Assembly: GCA_036558645.1 (NCBI GenBank)
Contig: DATBFG010000047.1
Coordinates: forward strand, 1 to 36,266
DNA from: DATBFG01 sp036558645
GTDB taxonomy: Bacteria > Acidobacteriota > Terriglobia > Terriglobales > Acidobacteriaceae
Length of the DNA: 36,266 nt
Direction of reading: 5' to 3'
The position numbers and the translations under genes were made by a program. A model generated the notes under the pieces. That model was not told the origin of the DNA. It was given only the letters and a program-made list of their open reading frames with translations, and did no database searches. Shown here piece after piece: positions 14,415-22,427 of this stretch (within the stretch, counting starts at the first letter, position 1; every line of letters begins with the position of its first letter).

Positions 14415-15730
14415 AGGCTTGCATCTCCCAGGTTTGCACCTGGATCATCTGCCTTTTTCTCTTTAACGCCCTGGCTTTGGGCCAAACCCTGTCTGGCACC
14501 GTTCAGAATGGCACTACAAACCAACCTGCGGGCGGCGACGACGTTATCCTCCTGAAACTGGCGCAGGGGATGGAAGAGGCCGGGCGAACTAAGGCCGACG
14601 CGCAAGGGAAGTTCAGCTTCAAAATTGATGATGCCTCCAGCCCGCACCTCGTTCGCGTCGTCCATCAAGGCGTCACTTATCACCGCATGGCTCCCCCTGG
14701 GACGGACTCGGTGAAAGTCGACATCTACGATGTCGCCAAGAAAGTCGATGCTCTCAGTGTCCAGGCAAGCGTCATGCGTTTTCAGGCGCAGGGCAACGAA
14801 CTGCAGGGAATCCTGTTGCTTGCAGTCAATAACCAGTCCAAGCCACCGCGGACACAGATGAACGATCAGAATTTTGAGTTCTATCTGCCGGATGGTGCGA
14901 CCATTGAGCAGGGCCTCGCCATGACGTCAGGCGGCCAACCAATTAACTCCGCGCCAGTTCCGCAGAAAGAGAAGAATCGCTACGCGTTCCTTTTTCCTTT
15001 GCGCCCCGGCCTGAGTCAATTCCAGGTCGTCTTCCGCATGAATTACAGCGGATCGCTGAACGTTGATCCCAAGCTTCTCTACCCGTCGGAACATTTCGTG
15101 GTTATGATCCCAAAGACCATGCAGTTCGAGGCAGCGTCCGCTGACAAGTATCAATCCATGCCGGACCCGACGCAGGCGGATGCGGTTGTCCAGGTCGCGT
15201 CGAAGACCACGGTCGGCCAGAATTTGTCTTTCAAGATCTCCGGAACTGGAGTGTTGGCCGATAGTCGTGACGAGAGCGCGTCGCAGGGAGGTCAGATTGG
15301 CGGGCCGCAAGTCAGCGGACCCCCTGGAACCGAAAATCGTCCGGGTGGCGGCATTGGTGCACCAATCGAGGGTTCCGACCCCCTGGAGAAATATCGCTGG
15401 TACATTCTGCCTGTGTTCGGCGTAGCTCTGTTGGCCGGGGCATACTTCATTGTGAAGCGTACCAAATCTGCTCCTGTTGTGGACTTTGAAGACTCTGACA
15501 TTCAACTTCCTCCGCCGCCTCCGGCGAAAAAAGCTTCACCGGTTCCCATACACGATGCGCCTGCCTCTGCGCGTTCAGGTCTCTTGCTCGAAGCCCTGAA
15601 GGAAGAACTCTTCCAACTCGAAGTCGATCGCAAGCAGGGAGCTATCTCGCAACAGGAGTACGAACAAGCCAAAGCTGCATTGGACCAAACGCTTGAGAGA
15701 GCTTTGAAACGAGAGACGGCGAAAACCTAG
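14411..15730 (+). CDS. membrane-anchored exported protein of the ccm operon
   Basis: This 439-residue protein starts at TTG 14411, overlapping the previous stop in TTGA, with AAAGGAG upstream. It has a signal peptide (WIICLFLFNALALG), a carboxypeptidase-regulatory-like beta domain (TLSGTVQNGTTNQPAGGDDVILLK), a central beta-rich domain, a Gly/Pro-rich linker, a membrane helix YRWYILPVFGVALLAGAYFIV, a proline-rich segment (PPPPPAKK) and a C-terminal helix ELFQLEVDRKQGAISQQEYEQAK. That last helix resembles the soluble part of the preceding CcmI-like protein. The role is unknown; the operon position suggests a part in cytochrome c assembly at the membrane. Confidence 0.82.
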   Translation: MKACISQVCTWIICLFLFNALALGQTLSGTVQNGTTNQPAGGDDVILLKLAQGMEEAGRTKADAQGKFSFKIDDASSPHLVRVVHQGVTYHRMAPPGTDSVKVDIYDVAKKVDALSVQASVMRFQAQGNELQGILLLAVNNQSKPPRTQMNDQNFEFYLPDGATIEQGLAMTSGGQPINSAPVPQKEKNRYAFLFPLRPGLSQFQVVFRMNYSGSLNVDPKLLYPSEHFVVMIPKTMQFEAASADKYQSMPDPTQADAVVQVASKTTVGQNLSFKISGTGVLADSRDESASQGGQIGGPQVSGPPGTENRPGGGIGAPIEGSDPLEKYRWYILPVFGVALLAGAYFIVKRTKSAPVVDFEDSDIQLPPPPPAKKASPVPIHDAPASARSGLLLEALKEELFQLEVDRKQGAISQQEYEQAKAALDQTLERALKRETAKT

Positions 15731-15749
15731 CCTGCTGTATCCTTCAAAT

Positions 15750-16043
15750 ATGGGAGGCATCAAAACCGCTTCGCTCACCGAAAAGCAGTTTGCTCTGATC
15801 TCGCGCGCCTTAGCGGAGCCGAGACGCTACTTTATTCTCAAACAGCTCGGAGATTCCGATGAGCCCACGCCCTGCAGTCACCTGCACGAGGCTCATCGTA
15901 TTACTCCCGCGACCCTCTCCCATCACCTCAAGGAACTGTCTACCGCCGGGTTAATCGAGATCGTCCGCCGCGGCAGGTTCGCTGACGTCATTCTCCAGCG
16001 TGATGTCTTGCGCGCCTACCTTGACCGTCTGGCCAAAATCTAG
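15750..16043 (+). CDS. ArsR-family winged-helix regulator
   Basis: This encodes 97 residues, nearly all of it a winged helix-turn-helix: LAEPRRYFILKQLGD, then the recognition region HRITPATLSHHLKELSTAGLIEIVRRGRFADVIL. Metal-binding cysteine pairs of ArsR/SmtB metal sensors are absent (only one Cys, in TPCSHLHEAH), so it may sense something other than metal. It probably acts as a dimeric repressor. It precedes an SDR gene, and a palindrome at 16085-16100 lies between them, suggesting local control. The effector is unknown. Confidence 0.88.
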   Translation: MGGIKTASLTEKQFALISRALAEPRRYFILKQLGDSDEPTPCSHLHEAHRITPATLSHHLKELSTAGLIEIVRRGRFADVILQRDVLRAYLDRLAKI

Positions 16044-16084
16044 AAATGCCGGAGCAATAACAAGAGATCTCTAATTCTTGAAAC

Positions 16085-16100
16085 TTCGATAATCATCGAA
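16085..16100. promoter_or_regulatory. candidate ArsR-type operator before SDR gene
   Basis: TTCGAT-AATC-ATCGAA is a perfect 6+6 inverted repeat. It overlaps GATAAT (16088-16093), a good -10 match, 38 nt before the SDR start. A dimer bound here would block transcription. Binding by the adjacent ArsR-family protein is inference. Confidence 0.5.
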
Positions 16101-16137
16101 ACATCTAAGCGTTTATGTTTTGGAAGGAGAACTACCA

Positions 16138-16887
16138 ATGAGCAGTTTGAACGGCAAGGTCGCGGTTGTTACTGGAGCCTCGAAGGGCATCGGCGCAGCC
16201 ATTGCGAAGGACCTGGCGGCGGCCGGAGCCTCCGTGGTTGTGAATTACTCGTCAAGCAGAGATGGCGCGGAAAAAGCGGTCAACGAGATCAAGAGCAAAG
16301 GCGGAAAGGCGATCGCCGTAGGTGCCAATGTCATACAAGCAGAAGACCGGAAGCGACTCTTTGCCGAAGCCAAAAAAGCATTCGGAACCATCGATATCCT
16401 CGTGAACAATGCCGGGATATATCACTTCAATCCTCTTGAGGACGTCACCGAAGAGGACTTTCATAAGCAGTTCGATACCAATGTTCTCGGACTCATACTG
16501 GCGACGCAGGAGGCGGTGAAGTACTTCGGCCCCCAGGGTGGTAGCGTCATCAACATCGGTTCAGTGGCGAGTTCGCTGACTCCGCCTGCATCCGTGGTGT
16601 ACTCAGCTACAAAAGGAGCAGTCGACGCCGTCACGGGTGTGCTCGCCAAGGAACTAGGTCCCCGCAACATTCGCGTCAATTCCATTAACCCGGGCGTCGT
16701 TGATACTGAAGGCTTTCGCACCGCCGGCCTCAAAGATAGCGACTTCGAAAAGCAGGCTGTCGCCCGAACGCCTCTCGGCCGCGCCGGTCAACCGCGTGAC
16801 ATTTCGCAAATTGCAGTTTTTCTGGCATCTCCTGAATCTGCTTGGATGACTGGCGAGCTCCTGGAAGCGGCGGGTGGGTTCCGCTGA
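16138..16887 (+). CDS. SDR family oxidoreductase (FabG-like)
   Basis: This 249-residue classical short-chain dehydrogenase/reductase has the cofactor motif TGASKGIG (12-19), NNAG (90-93), catalytic Ser142, Tyr155 and Lys159 in YSATK, and the PG motif NPGVVDTEG. It resembles 3-oxoacyl-ACP reductase and glucose-dehydrogenase-like SDRs and likely uses NAD(P)H. I start at ATG 16138 because GGAAGGAG lies just upstream; a TTG at 16120 would begin within that site. It is downstream of an ArsR-family regulator with a palindrome in between. The substrate cannot be read from the sequence. Confidence 0.93.
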   Translation: MSSLNGKVAVVTGASKGIGAAIAKDLAAAGASVVVNYSSSRDGAEKAVNEIKSKGGKAIAVGANVIQAEDRKRLFAEAKKAFGTIDILVNNAGIYHFNPLEDVTEEDFHKQFDTNVLGLILATQEAVKYFGPQGGSVINIGSVASSLTPPASVVYSATKGAVDAVTGVLAKELGPRNIRVNSINPGVVDTEGFRTAGLKDSDFEKQAVARTPLGRAGQPRDISQIAVFLASPESAWMTGELLEAAGGFR

Positions 16888-16913
16888 GGATATTCTGAAG
16901 TCAAGGGTGGAAT

Positions 16914-16941
16914 GGGCCGTGTTCTCTTGGAGATGCGGCCC
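16914..16941 (+). terminator. weak terminator-like hairpin after SDR gene
   Basis: GGGCCG (16914-16919) is complementary to CGGCCC (16936-16941) with a 16-nt loop, 27 nt past the SDR stop. There is no real T-run, so confidence is low. Confidence 0.3.
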
Positions 16942-16989
16942 TTGCATCTTGAGTGTCTCAGGCGCATCTTATTTCAATAGGACAAAGCT

Positions 16990-17838
16990 ATGGGAAACAC
17001 TTTCAAGACCGCCTTTTTGTTGACCGCCATGACTCTTTTGCTGATGGCAATTGGCAGGGGATTTGGCGGCGAGAATGGAATGCTTCTCGCCCTCGGTATT
17101 GCGGCGGTCACGAACTTTATCGCCTACTTCTTCTCCGACAAGATTGCGCTGGCCACGTATCGCGCGCAACCGGTCACTCGTGAGCAGTTGCCGTACGTCT
17201 ATGGTGTAGTCGAGCGCATTACCCAACGTGTCGGCCTTCCAATGCCCAAGATTTATGTCATTCCTACTGATTCACCGAATGCATTTGCTACCGGACGCAA
17301 TCCAAAGCACGCGTCGGTCGCCGTCACGCAGGGGATCCTGAATCTGCTGACCGAAGAGGAACTTGAAGGCGTGCTCGCGCATGAGATCGGGCACGTCAAC
17401 AACCGCGATATCCTGATCAGTTCGATTGCTGCCACCATCGCTGGTGCCATCACGTTTCTGGCGCGCTTTGGATTTTTCTTTGGAGGTATGGGCGACCGTG
17501 ACGAACGCCGTGGCGGAGCTGCCGGCGGGCTACTTATGCTGATCGTCGCTCCGATTGCCGCCATGTTGATTCAGATGGCCGTATCGCGTTCACGCGAGTA
17601 CCAGGCCGATGCGACGGGTGCACAGTTTACCGGCAACCCTTATGCGCTGGCGAGTGCTTTAAGCAAACTCGATGCCTACTCTCGCAGGATGCCGCTGCCG
17701 GCAACGCCGTCAACCGCGCATCTTTTCATCATTCAGCCATTCCTGGGTATGAACTTTGGCAGCTTATTCTCGACCCATCCGCCGATTGCCAAGCGCATTG
17801 AGCGCCTGACCGGGCGTCCGGCAGAGTTCACCCAGTAG
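16990..17838 (+). CDS. htpX: HtpX-type zinc metalloprotease (M48)
   Basis: This 282-residue membrane protease takes part in quality control of cytoplasmic-membrane proteins. Two N-terminal membrane helices are visible (KTAFLLTAMTLLLMAIG and MLLALGIAAVTNFIAYFF). The zinc site HEIGH is at residues 131-135, with the third ligand Glu203 in SREYQADATGA. Two further hydrophobic segments lie between these (TIAGAITFLARFGFFFGG and GLLMLIVAPIAAMLIQM). The length and motif order match HtpX. AGGA lies shortly before the ATG. It appears to be monocistronic, with a hairpin just after the stop. Confidence 0.95.
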   Translation: MGNTFKTAFLLTAMTLLLMAIGRGFGGENGMLLALGIAAVTNFIAYFFSDKIALATYRAQPVTREQLPYVYGVVERITQRVGLPMPKIYVIPTDSPNAFATGRNPKHASVAVTQGILNLLTEEELEGVLAHEIGHVNNRDILISSIAATIAGAITFLARFGFFFGGMGDRDERRGGAAGGLLMLIVAPIAAMLIQMAVSRSREYQADATGAQFTGNPYALASALSKLDAYSRRMPLPATPSTAHLFIIQPFLGMNFGSLFSTHPPIAKRIERLTGRPAEFTQ

Positions 17839-17844
17839 CGAAAC

Positions 17845-17882
17845 CCCCGAGGCTTCATAATGATTACTTGCAAGCCTCTGGG
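17845..17882 (+). terminator. hairpin after htpX
   Basis: GAGGCTT (17849-17855) pairs with AAGCCTC (17872-17878), and flanking CCC/GGG extends the stem with a bulge. It begins a few nt after the htpX stop. A T-run is lacking. Confidence 0.4.
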
Positions 17883-17949
17883 CGTAGCTCGTTCTTTGAC
17901 TGGTACGAATCCCAGCAAGATGGGTTGGATCGGCGGGGTTTTGGCTGCG

Positions 17950-17984
17950 AGCTGACGACTGACAGCTGTAGTCCCATGACTTTC
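17950..17984 (+). repeat. heptamer array upstream of moxR
   Basis: Units AGCTGAC, GACTGAC, AGCTGTA, GTCCCAT, GACTTTC. The 12-mer GCTGACGACTGA (17951-17962) also occurs twice in the array before the ZIP gene (22381 and 22410), which ties the two loci together. Confidence 0.7.
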
Positions 17985-18046
17985 GTACCTGCACGGTGTT
18001 CTGGAAGCAGAAGGCAGACTTTTCCTTACATAGTAGAATCGATCAG

Positions 18047-19003
18047 ATGTCTCCCGAGACGGCGGTTTCAATTCATCGCGTCAACATGCTGGAAAGCGCA
18101 CTGCGAACCGTTATTCGCGGTAAGGACGACATAGTCCGCCTTTCGCTGGTGTCGATTCTGGCTCGTGGTCATCTGTTGATTGAAGGCGTTCCCGGCGTGG
18201 GGAAAACGACCCTCGCCCAGACCCTTGCCCGCGCCATCGACTGCAGCTTCCAGCGCGTACAGTTCACCAGCGACATGCTGCCGTCCGACGTGCTCGGCAT
18301 CTCGATCTACTCCGCAATCGAGCAGCAGTTTGAATTCAAACGCGGTCCTGTGTTTTGCAATGTATTGTTGGCGGATGAGATCAACCGCACCACGCCTAAG
18401 ACGCAGTCCGCCTTACTCGAAGCGATGAACGAAGGCCAGGTCACGGTCGATGCTCACTCGCATCCTTTGCCGCAGCCATTTCTCGTAATCGCCACGCAGA
18501 ACCCGGTGGAGCATCATGGAACCTATCCCTTGCCGGAGTCACAACTCGATCGCTTTCTGATGCGCGTGCAGATGGGTTACCCCGACAGCGAAGCCGAGCG
18601 CGAGATCCTGCGCTCCGAAGGCGGCACGGCGCAACTGGAAAATCTGCAACCCGTGGTTACCGGCGACGACGTTCTCGAAATGCAACGCGCTGTAACCGAA
18701 GTTCGCGTGGACGATTCGCTTGTGACCTATACTCTCAATATCGTCCGCAAGACTCGCGAATCACAGCATCTCTCGCTGGGAGTCTCCCCACGCGGCTCGC
18801 AAATGCTCTACCGCTCAGCCCAGGCGATGGCCTTTATCGACGGCCGGACTTACTGCATCCCAGAGGACTTCAAGCCACTCGTAATACCCGTGTTTGCACA
18901 CCGTGTCGCGATCAGCGGCCTTTATTCTTCAACCCTGAAGAAAGCCGAACAGGCCGAACAGGTTCTGCAGGAGATCCTGGAAACTGTTCCCGTACCGGTC
19001 TAG
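18047..19003 (+). CDS. MoxR-family AAA+ ATPase
   Basis: This 318-residue cytosolic ATPase is of the MoxR/AAA_3 type, a chaperone-like family that helps mature metalloenzymes or VWA-domain partners. It shows Walker A GVPGVGKTT, Walker B with LLADEINR, sensor motif ATQNPVEHHGTYPLPESQLDRF, and a C-terminal lid domain (LSLGVSPRGSQMLYRSAQAMA). I choose the ATG at 18047, since the region before it is short of family homology. The usual neighbours (DUF58 and VWA genes) do not follow; instead a beta-lactamase-fold gene comes next, so its partner is probably elsewhere. The start has no clear ribosome-binding site. Confidence 0.93.
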   Translation: MSPETAVSIHRVNMLESALRTVIRGKDDIVRLSLVSILARGHLLIEGVPGVGKTTLAQTLARAIDCSFQRVQFTSDMLPSDVLGISIYSAIEQQFEFKRGPVFCNVLLADEINRTTPKTQSALLEAMNEGQVTVDAHSHPLPQPFLVIATQNPVEHHGTYPLPESQLDRFLMRVQMGYPDSEAEREILRSEGGTAQLENLQPVVTGDDVLEMQRAVTEVRVDDSLVTYTLNIVRKTRESQHLSLGVSPRGSQMLYRSAQAMAFIDGRTYCIPEDFKPLVIPVFAHRVAISGLYSSTLKKAEQAEQVLQEILETVPVPV

Positions 19004-19094
19004 CTGAGTTCCAACGATTCTCACCACCCACCCTGAGCCCGTTCTGCGCTAAATTACGCGTTACTAATATCCCCTCGTTCTTAAGGAGGCCTTC

Positions 19095-19838
19095 GTGCCC
19101 TTGGTCACTGAGATTGCTCCAGACGTTTACCGCATTTCTGTTCTCTACCCTGAAATCAATCTGCAGTTCAATCACTTCCTGGTGAAGGATGATGAGCCCC
19201 TGCTCTTTCACACCGGTCTGCGCCGCATGTTTCCCCAAGTGCGGGAAGGTGTCGCCAAGGTGCTTGATCCAGCCAAGCTCCGCTGGATCAGTTGGAGTCA
19301 CTTCGAGTCCGACGAATGTGGGGCGTTGAACGAATGGCTCACTATTGCGCCGAATGCCAAGCCTGCCTGCGGAATGGTCGCAGCGCTGGTCAGCGTGAAT
19401 GACTTCTTCCAGCGCGAAGCACACATCTTGGCGCCGCAACAACCCATACAGACAGGTAAGTACACGTTCCGCTACTACACCACTCCGCAACTCCCGCATG
19501 GCTGGGATGCCGGCGTGCTCTTTGAAGAGACCCAGCGAACACTCTTCTGCTCCGACCTTTTTCATCAGGATGGAGAAGTCGAGCCTCTTGTGCACACCAG
19601 TGTCATCGATCGTTGTCGCAAGACCCTAACCGATTACCAGGCTGGACCACTTGCGAACTATGTCCCTTACACCCCGAACACCGATCGCATTCTCGAAGGA
19701 CTGGCATCGCTTAAGCCGCAGACCCTTGCTATCATGCATGGTTCGAGTTTCACTGGAGACTGCGCCGGATCACTGCGTGACTTGGCGGTTGTGATGAAGG
19801 AAGTGCTCGACAAGCCTTCCTTCAAGTTCGGCGCTTAA
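19095..19838 (+). CDS. flavodiiron-like metallo-beta-lactamase-fold protein (ODP domain)
   Basis: This 247-residue protein matches the oxygen-binding diiron domain of flavodiiron proteins. The signature HxExD is present as SHFESDE (His69, Glu71, Asp73), followed by a distal ligand set in LPHGWDAG, CSDLF and IMHGS. The flavodoxin domain of true flavodiiron enzymes is absent, so electrons would have to come from another protein. A role in O2 or NO reduction or in sensing is inferred. The GTG start at 19095 is chosen because a strong AAGGAGG (19083-19089) precedes it. It is followed 9 nt later by the DUF4149 gene, so the two are likely cotranscribed. Confidence 0.88.
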   Translation: MPLVTEIAPDVYRISVLYPEINLQFNHFLVKDDEPLLFHTGLRRMFPQVREGVAKVLDPAKLRWISWSHFESDECGALNEWLTIAPNAKPACGMVAALVSVNDFFQREAHILAPQQPIQTGKYTFRYYTTPQLPHGWDAGVLFEETQRTLFCSDLFHQDGEVEPLVHTSVIDRCRKTLTDYQAGPLANYVPYTPNTDRILEGLASLKPQTLAIMHGSSFTGDCAGSLRDLAVVMKEVLDKPSFKFGA

Positions 19839-19847
19839 AAAACGGGA

Positions 19848-20327
19848 ATGTCGTTTCTGCGATACCTGATGCTGCTCTCGCTGATCGTCTGGCTGGGAGG
19901 CATCATCTATTTTTCGTTTGTGGTTGCCCCCACGGTGTTTGCCGTGCTGCCCACGCGCCATCTTGCCGGAAATGTGGTTGCCCGTTCGCTTACCGCGCTC
20001 CACTGGATGGGCATTGTCTCGGGGTTGGTATTCGTGATGTGTTCGATGATCGTCACGCGCGCCAGTACCGGAGCTGCAGAGCCCCTGGCCGTGCGTCACA
20101 TCCTTGTCTACTTGATGCTCGCTCTCACGGCGATCTCGCAATTCATCATCTTTCCCAAGATGATGGCCATCCGCAATTCCCTGGGCGAAATAGACAGTAT
20201 CCTGCTTACCGATCCCGCGCGCGTGCTTTTTGATTCGTTGCACGTCTGGTCAACGCGACTCGAGGTGGGAGTGTTCGTGCTAGGGCTCGCGCTAGTCTTC
20301 CTGGTAGCGCAAGCAATTCGCCCTTAA
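19848..20327 (+). CDS. DUF4149-type membrane protein
   Basis: This 159-residue protein has about four membrane helices (LRYLMLLSLIVWLGGIIYFSF, ALHWMGIVSGLVFVMCSMIV, HILVYLMLALTAISQFIIF, LEVGVFVLGLALVFLVAQA). The pattern WLGGIIYFSFVVAPTVF matches the DUF4149/TMEM205-like family, whose role is unknown. It starts 9 nt after the flavodiiron-like gene. Its stop overlaps the stop of the convergent M28 peptidase gene by four bases. Confidence 0.82.
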   Translation: MSFLRYLMLLSLIVWLGGIIYFSFVVAPTVFAVLPTRHLAGNVVARSLTALHWMGIVSGLVFVMCSMIVTRASTGAAEPLAVRHILVYLMLALTAISQFIIFPKMMAIRNSLGEIDSILLTDPARVLFDSLHVWSTRLEVGVFVLGLALVFLVAQAIRP

Positions 20328-21199
20328 TGATGTGAAGTGGATCCCGTTTCGTCGGCGAGACGGGGAGGTTGGACATCCAGCACTGCCAGGTACGCAATCA
20401 GCAGCCGGTAGCTCGTGAAATAGTCATCCATCTTGATCGCCTTTAGCGTGTCGTCGTGCGAATGCAAGATATTCCAGGTTTCCTGGGTGATGGAGTGAAC
20501 TGTGATGCGCGGAATTTTGTATTGTGCAAACGATTCCGAGTCAGTGGATCCAACGTTATCTACGTTCACCACGCCTAACGGAAGCTTCATCGAATCCGCC
20601 ACTCTCGACAAGAGATTCACCAGTCCAGCGTCTGCGTGAGTGGCCCAAATCTTCGTAGGGCCGAGCCCAAGAGTATCTATGTTCACCATCGCATCGATCT
20701 TCGACCGCTGTTCTGCCGTTAATTGCTTGGCATAGAAAATCGACCCCGACATCCCGCTTTCTTCATCGGTAAAGGCGACAAAAACGAGGGTGTGCTTTCG
20801 AGGTGTAGCGGTCAGGCTATACATCAAGCTGGGGAGCAGCGAGGCTCCGCTCCAGTTGTCTGCGACACCATCTCCGGCGACTACGTGATCGGAATGGGCA
20901 CCAACCAGAATGACTCTGTCAGTCTCTCCCGGCACCACACAGATCAGGTTAGGCGGAATTCGCTTCCTGACAACTTGTTTCTGAAGTTTATCCCCAGCAC
21001 AGCCTGACTGCTTGAACATGTCCTCAAGAATGGATTCTCGCTCCGGATTCTTATACGAGAAGCCACTCAGCCGTGCCTCGATGACGTCACGATCCAACAC
21101 ACGGAACGGCACCTGCCCCAACAGGAAGGGCGCCAGCAACTGAAGTAAAAGCAAGAGCAGAACAAAAGGGAGCAACCGCAATTTCACGAGAGCAACCAC
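20324..21199 (-). CDS. M28-family zinc peptidase, exported
   Basis: This 291-residue protein has a long hydrophobic N-terminus (LLPFVLLLLLLQLLAPFLLG) that acts as a signal peptide or anchor. The M28 metal ligands are visible: GAHSDH (His102), GVADNWSG (Asp114), DEES (Glu146/147), NIDTLG (Asp175) and a late His in LHSHDDT. It is expected to be a di-zinc aminopeptidase acting outside the cytoplasm. The M28 core is complete although the protein is short compared with many family members. It is convergent with the DUF4149 gene and divergent from the YchF-like gene. Confidence 0.92.
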   Translation of the reverse strand: MVALVKLRLLPFVLLLLLLQLLAPFLLGQVPFRVLDRDVIEARLSGFSYKNPERESILEDMFKQSGCAGDKLQKQVVRKRIPPNLICVVPGETDRVILVGAHSDHVVAGDGVADNWSGASLLPSLMYSLTATPRKHTLVFVAFTDEESGMSGSIFYAKQLTAEQRSKIDAMVNIDTLGLGPTKIWATHADAGLVNLLSRVADSMKLPLGVVNVDNVGSTDSESFAQYKIPRITVHSITQETWNILHSHDDTLKAIKMDDYFTSYRLLIAYLAVLDVQPPRLADETGSTSHH

Positions 21200-21264
21200 C
21201 TACGAAGAGAGTAGCACGAGGCGGTTGGAAGTGCCCCGTGCCTGTTATGATCTCAAATTGCCCT

Positions 21265-21291
21265 TAGCCAATAGCTGGCAGTCAGCAACCC
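21265..21291 (+). repeat. short heptamer array before ychF-like gene
   Basis: Units TAGCCAA, TAGCTGG, CAGTCAG and a partial CAACCC end 4 nt before the ATG at 21296, in the place where a ribosome-binding site would be. Confidence 0.6.
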
Positions 21292-21295
21292 TTTT

Positions 21296-22381
21296 ATGAA
21301 AACCGGAATCATCGGCCTCCCCCAGGTAGGCAAGACATCTCTGTTCGGCATTCTTACCAAAGCGCACCTTTCCGACGCGTCATACTCTAATCCGCGCGAG
21401 GCCCACGTCGGCATCGCCAAAGTACCTGATGAACGGCTCGACAAGCTTGCTGATCTCTATCATCCCAAAAAGCTGACCCATGCATCTGTCGAATACGTCG
21501 ATGTCGGCGCCATCGGCCAGGACGCCCTCAAAGAAAGCGGGTATATCAGCCATCTTCGCAACGTGGACGCCCTCGCTCATGTGCTCCGCGCTTTTCAAGA
21601 CGATTCCATTCCCCACGTCGGCCCGGTCGATCCACTTCGCGACATCAAGAACGTGGAGTTCGATTTGATGGTCAGCGATCTCGGCCAGATAGAGAAGCGC
21701 TTGGAACGCGTCGAAAAAGACTTAAAGAAAATGAAGACGTCTGACCTCGAGAAAGAATTCGATCTGCTCAAGCAGGCCAAGGCGCATCTGGAAACTGAAA
21801 AGCCTCTGCGCGAAATGGAGATGACTCCCGAAGACAAGAAACGTCTTCGCGGGTTCATGTTCCTTAGCGAAAAGCCGATTCTCTACGTCGTCAACATCAG
21901 CGAAAGCACAGAGCTTGGAAAAGACCTGGCCGATGCTCCCGAGAAACATAAAGTTGCTGAAGTAGCGAAGCGTCCAAACTCAGGCGTAGCGGCCATCTGC
22001 GGCAAGGTCGAAGCCGAACTTGCGCAAATGTCTGACGAGGATGCCGCAGAGTTTCTCTCCAGCTATGGCCTGAAAGACAGCGGCCTCACTCGTCTCATTC
22101 GCACGACTTACCATCTGCTCGGGCTGATGTCCTTCTTCACCGCGGGTGGAGATGAATGCCGCGCCTGGACCATCCCCATCCACACGCGCGCCGTAGAGGC
22201 CGCAGGAGCGATCCACTCCGATCTCGAGAAACACTTCATCCGTGCTGAAACCATTCGCTGGGATCAGTTGCTCGAAGCCGGCTCGGAAGCCAACGCTCGC
22301 TCGAAGGGCACGCTACGCCTGGAAGGGAAGGATTACATCGTGCAGGATGGCGACGTAATGCACATCCGCCATAGTGGTTAG
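21296..22381 (+). CDS. divergent YchF/OLA1-like P-loop NTPase
   Basis: This 361-residue protein shares the layout of YchF: G1 GLPQVGKTSLF near the N-terminus, a coiled-coil insertion (IEKRLERVEKDLKKMK), and a C-terminal TGS domain ending EGKDYIVQDGDVMHIR. The base-specificity motif is NISE, fitting the ATP-preferring NxxE of YchF rather than NKxD. It differs from typical YchF: switch I lacks the NYPFCTI region (it reads DASYSNPREAHVGIAKVP), and the G3 region DVGAIGQDALKESG lacks the DIAGLVKGAxxGxGLGN pattern. It is therefore probably a paralogous subfamily. The start has no Shine-Dalgarno sequence and follows a heptamer array; the stop codon overlaps the next array. Confidence 0.85.
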   Translation: MKTGIIGLPQVGKTSLFGILTKAHLSDASYSNPREAHVGIAKVPDERLDKLADLYHPKKLTHASVEYVDVGAIGQDALKESGYISHLRNVDALAHVLRAFQDDSIPHVGPVDPLRDIKNVEFDLMVSDLGQIEKRLERVEKDLKKMKTSDLEKEFDLLKQAKAHLETEKPLREMEMTPEDKKRLRGFMFLSEKPILYVVNISESTELGKDLADAPEKHKVAEVAKRPNSGVAAICGKVEAELAQMSDEDAAEFLSSYGLKDSGLTRLIRTTYHLLGLMSFFTAGGDECRAWTIPIHTRAVEAAGAIHSDLEKHFIRAETIRWDQLLEAGSEANARSKGTLRLEGKDYIVQDGDVMHIRHSG

Positions 22382-22424
22382 CTGACGACTGAAAGCTGAG
22401 AGCTGTATTGCTGACGACTGACTC
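22380..22424 (+). repeat. heptamer array between ychF-like and ZIP genes
   Basis: Units AGCTGAC, GACTGAA, AGCTGAG, AGCTGTA, TTGCTGA, CGACTGA, then CTC. The 12-mer GCTGACGACTGA occurs at 22381 and 22410. The array starts within the ychF-like stop codon and ends 3 nt before the ZIP start codon, filling the whole spacer. Confidence 0.85.
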
Positions 22425-22427
22425 AAA

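Noticed and set aside
5491..22424. Insertion sequence or REP/RAYT element as source of the arrays
   Set aside because: There is no transposase or RAYT gene, no target-site duplication and no constant unit sequence in the window; a remote source cannot be excluded.
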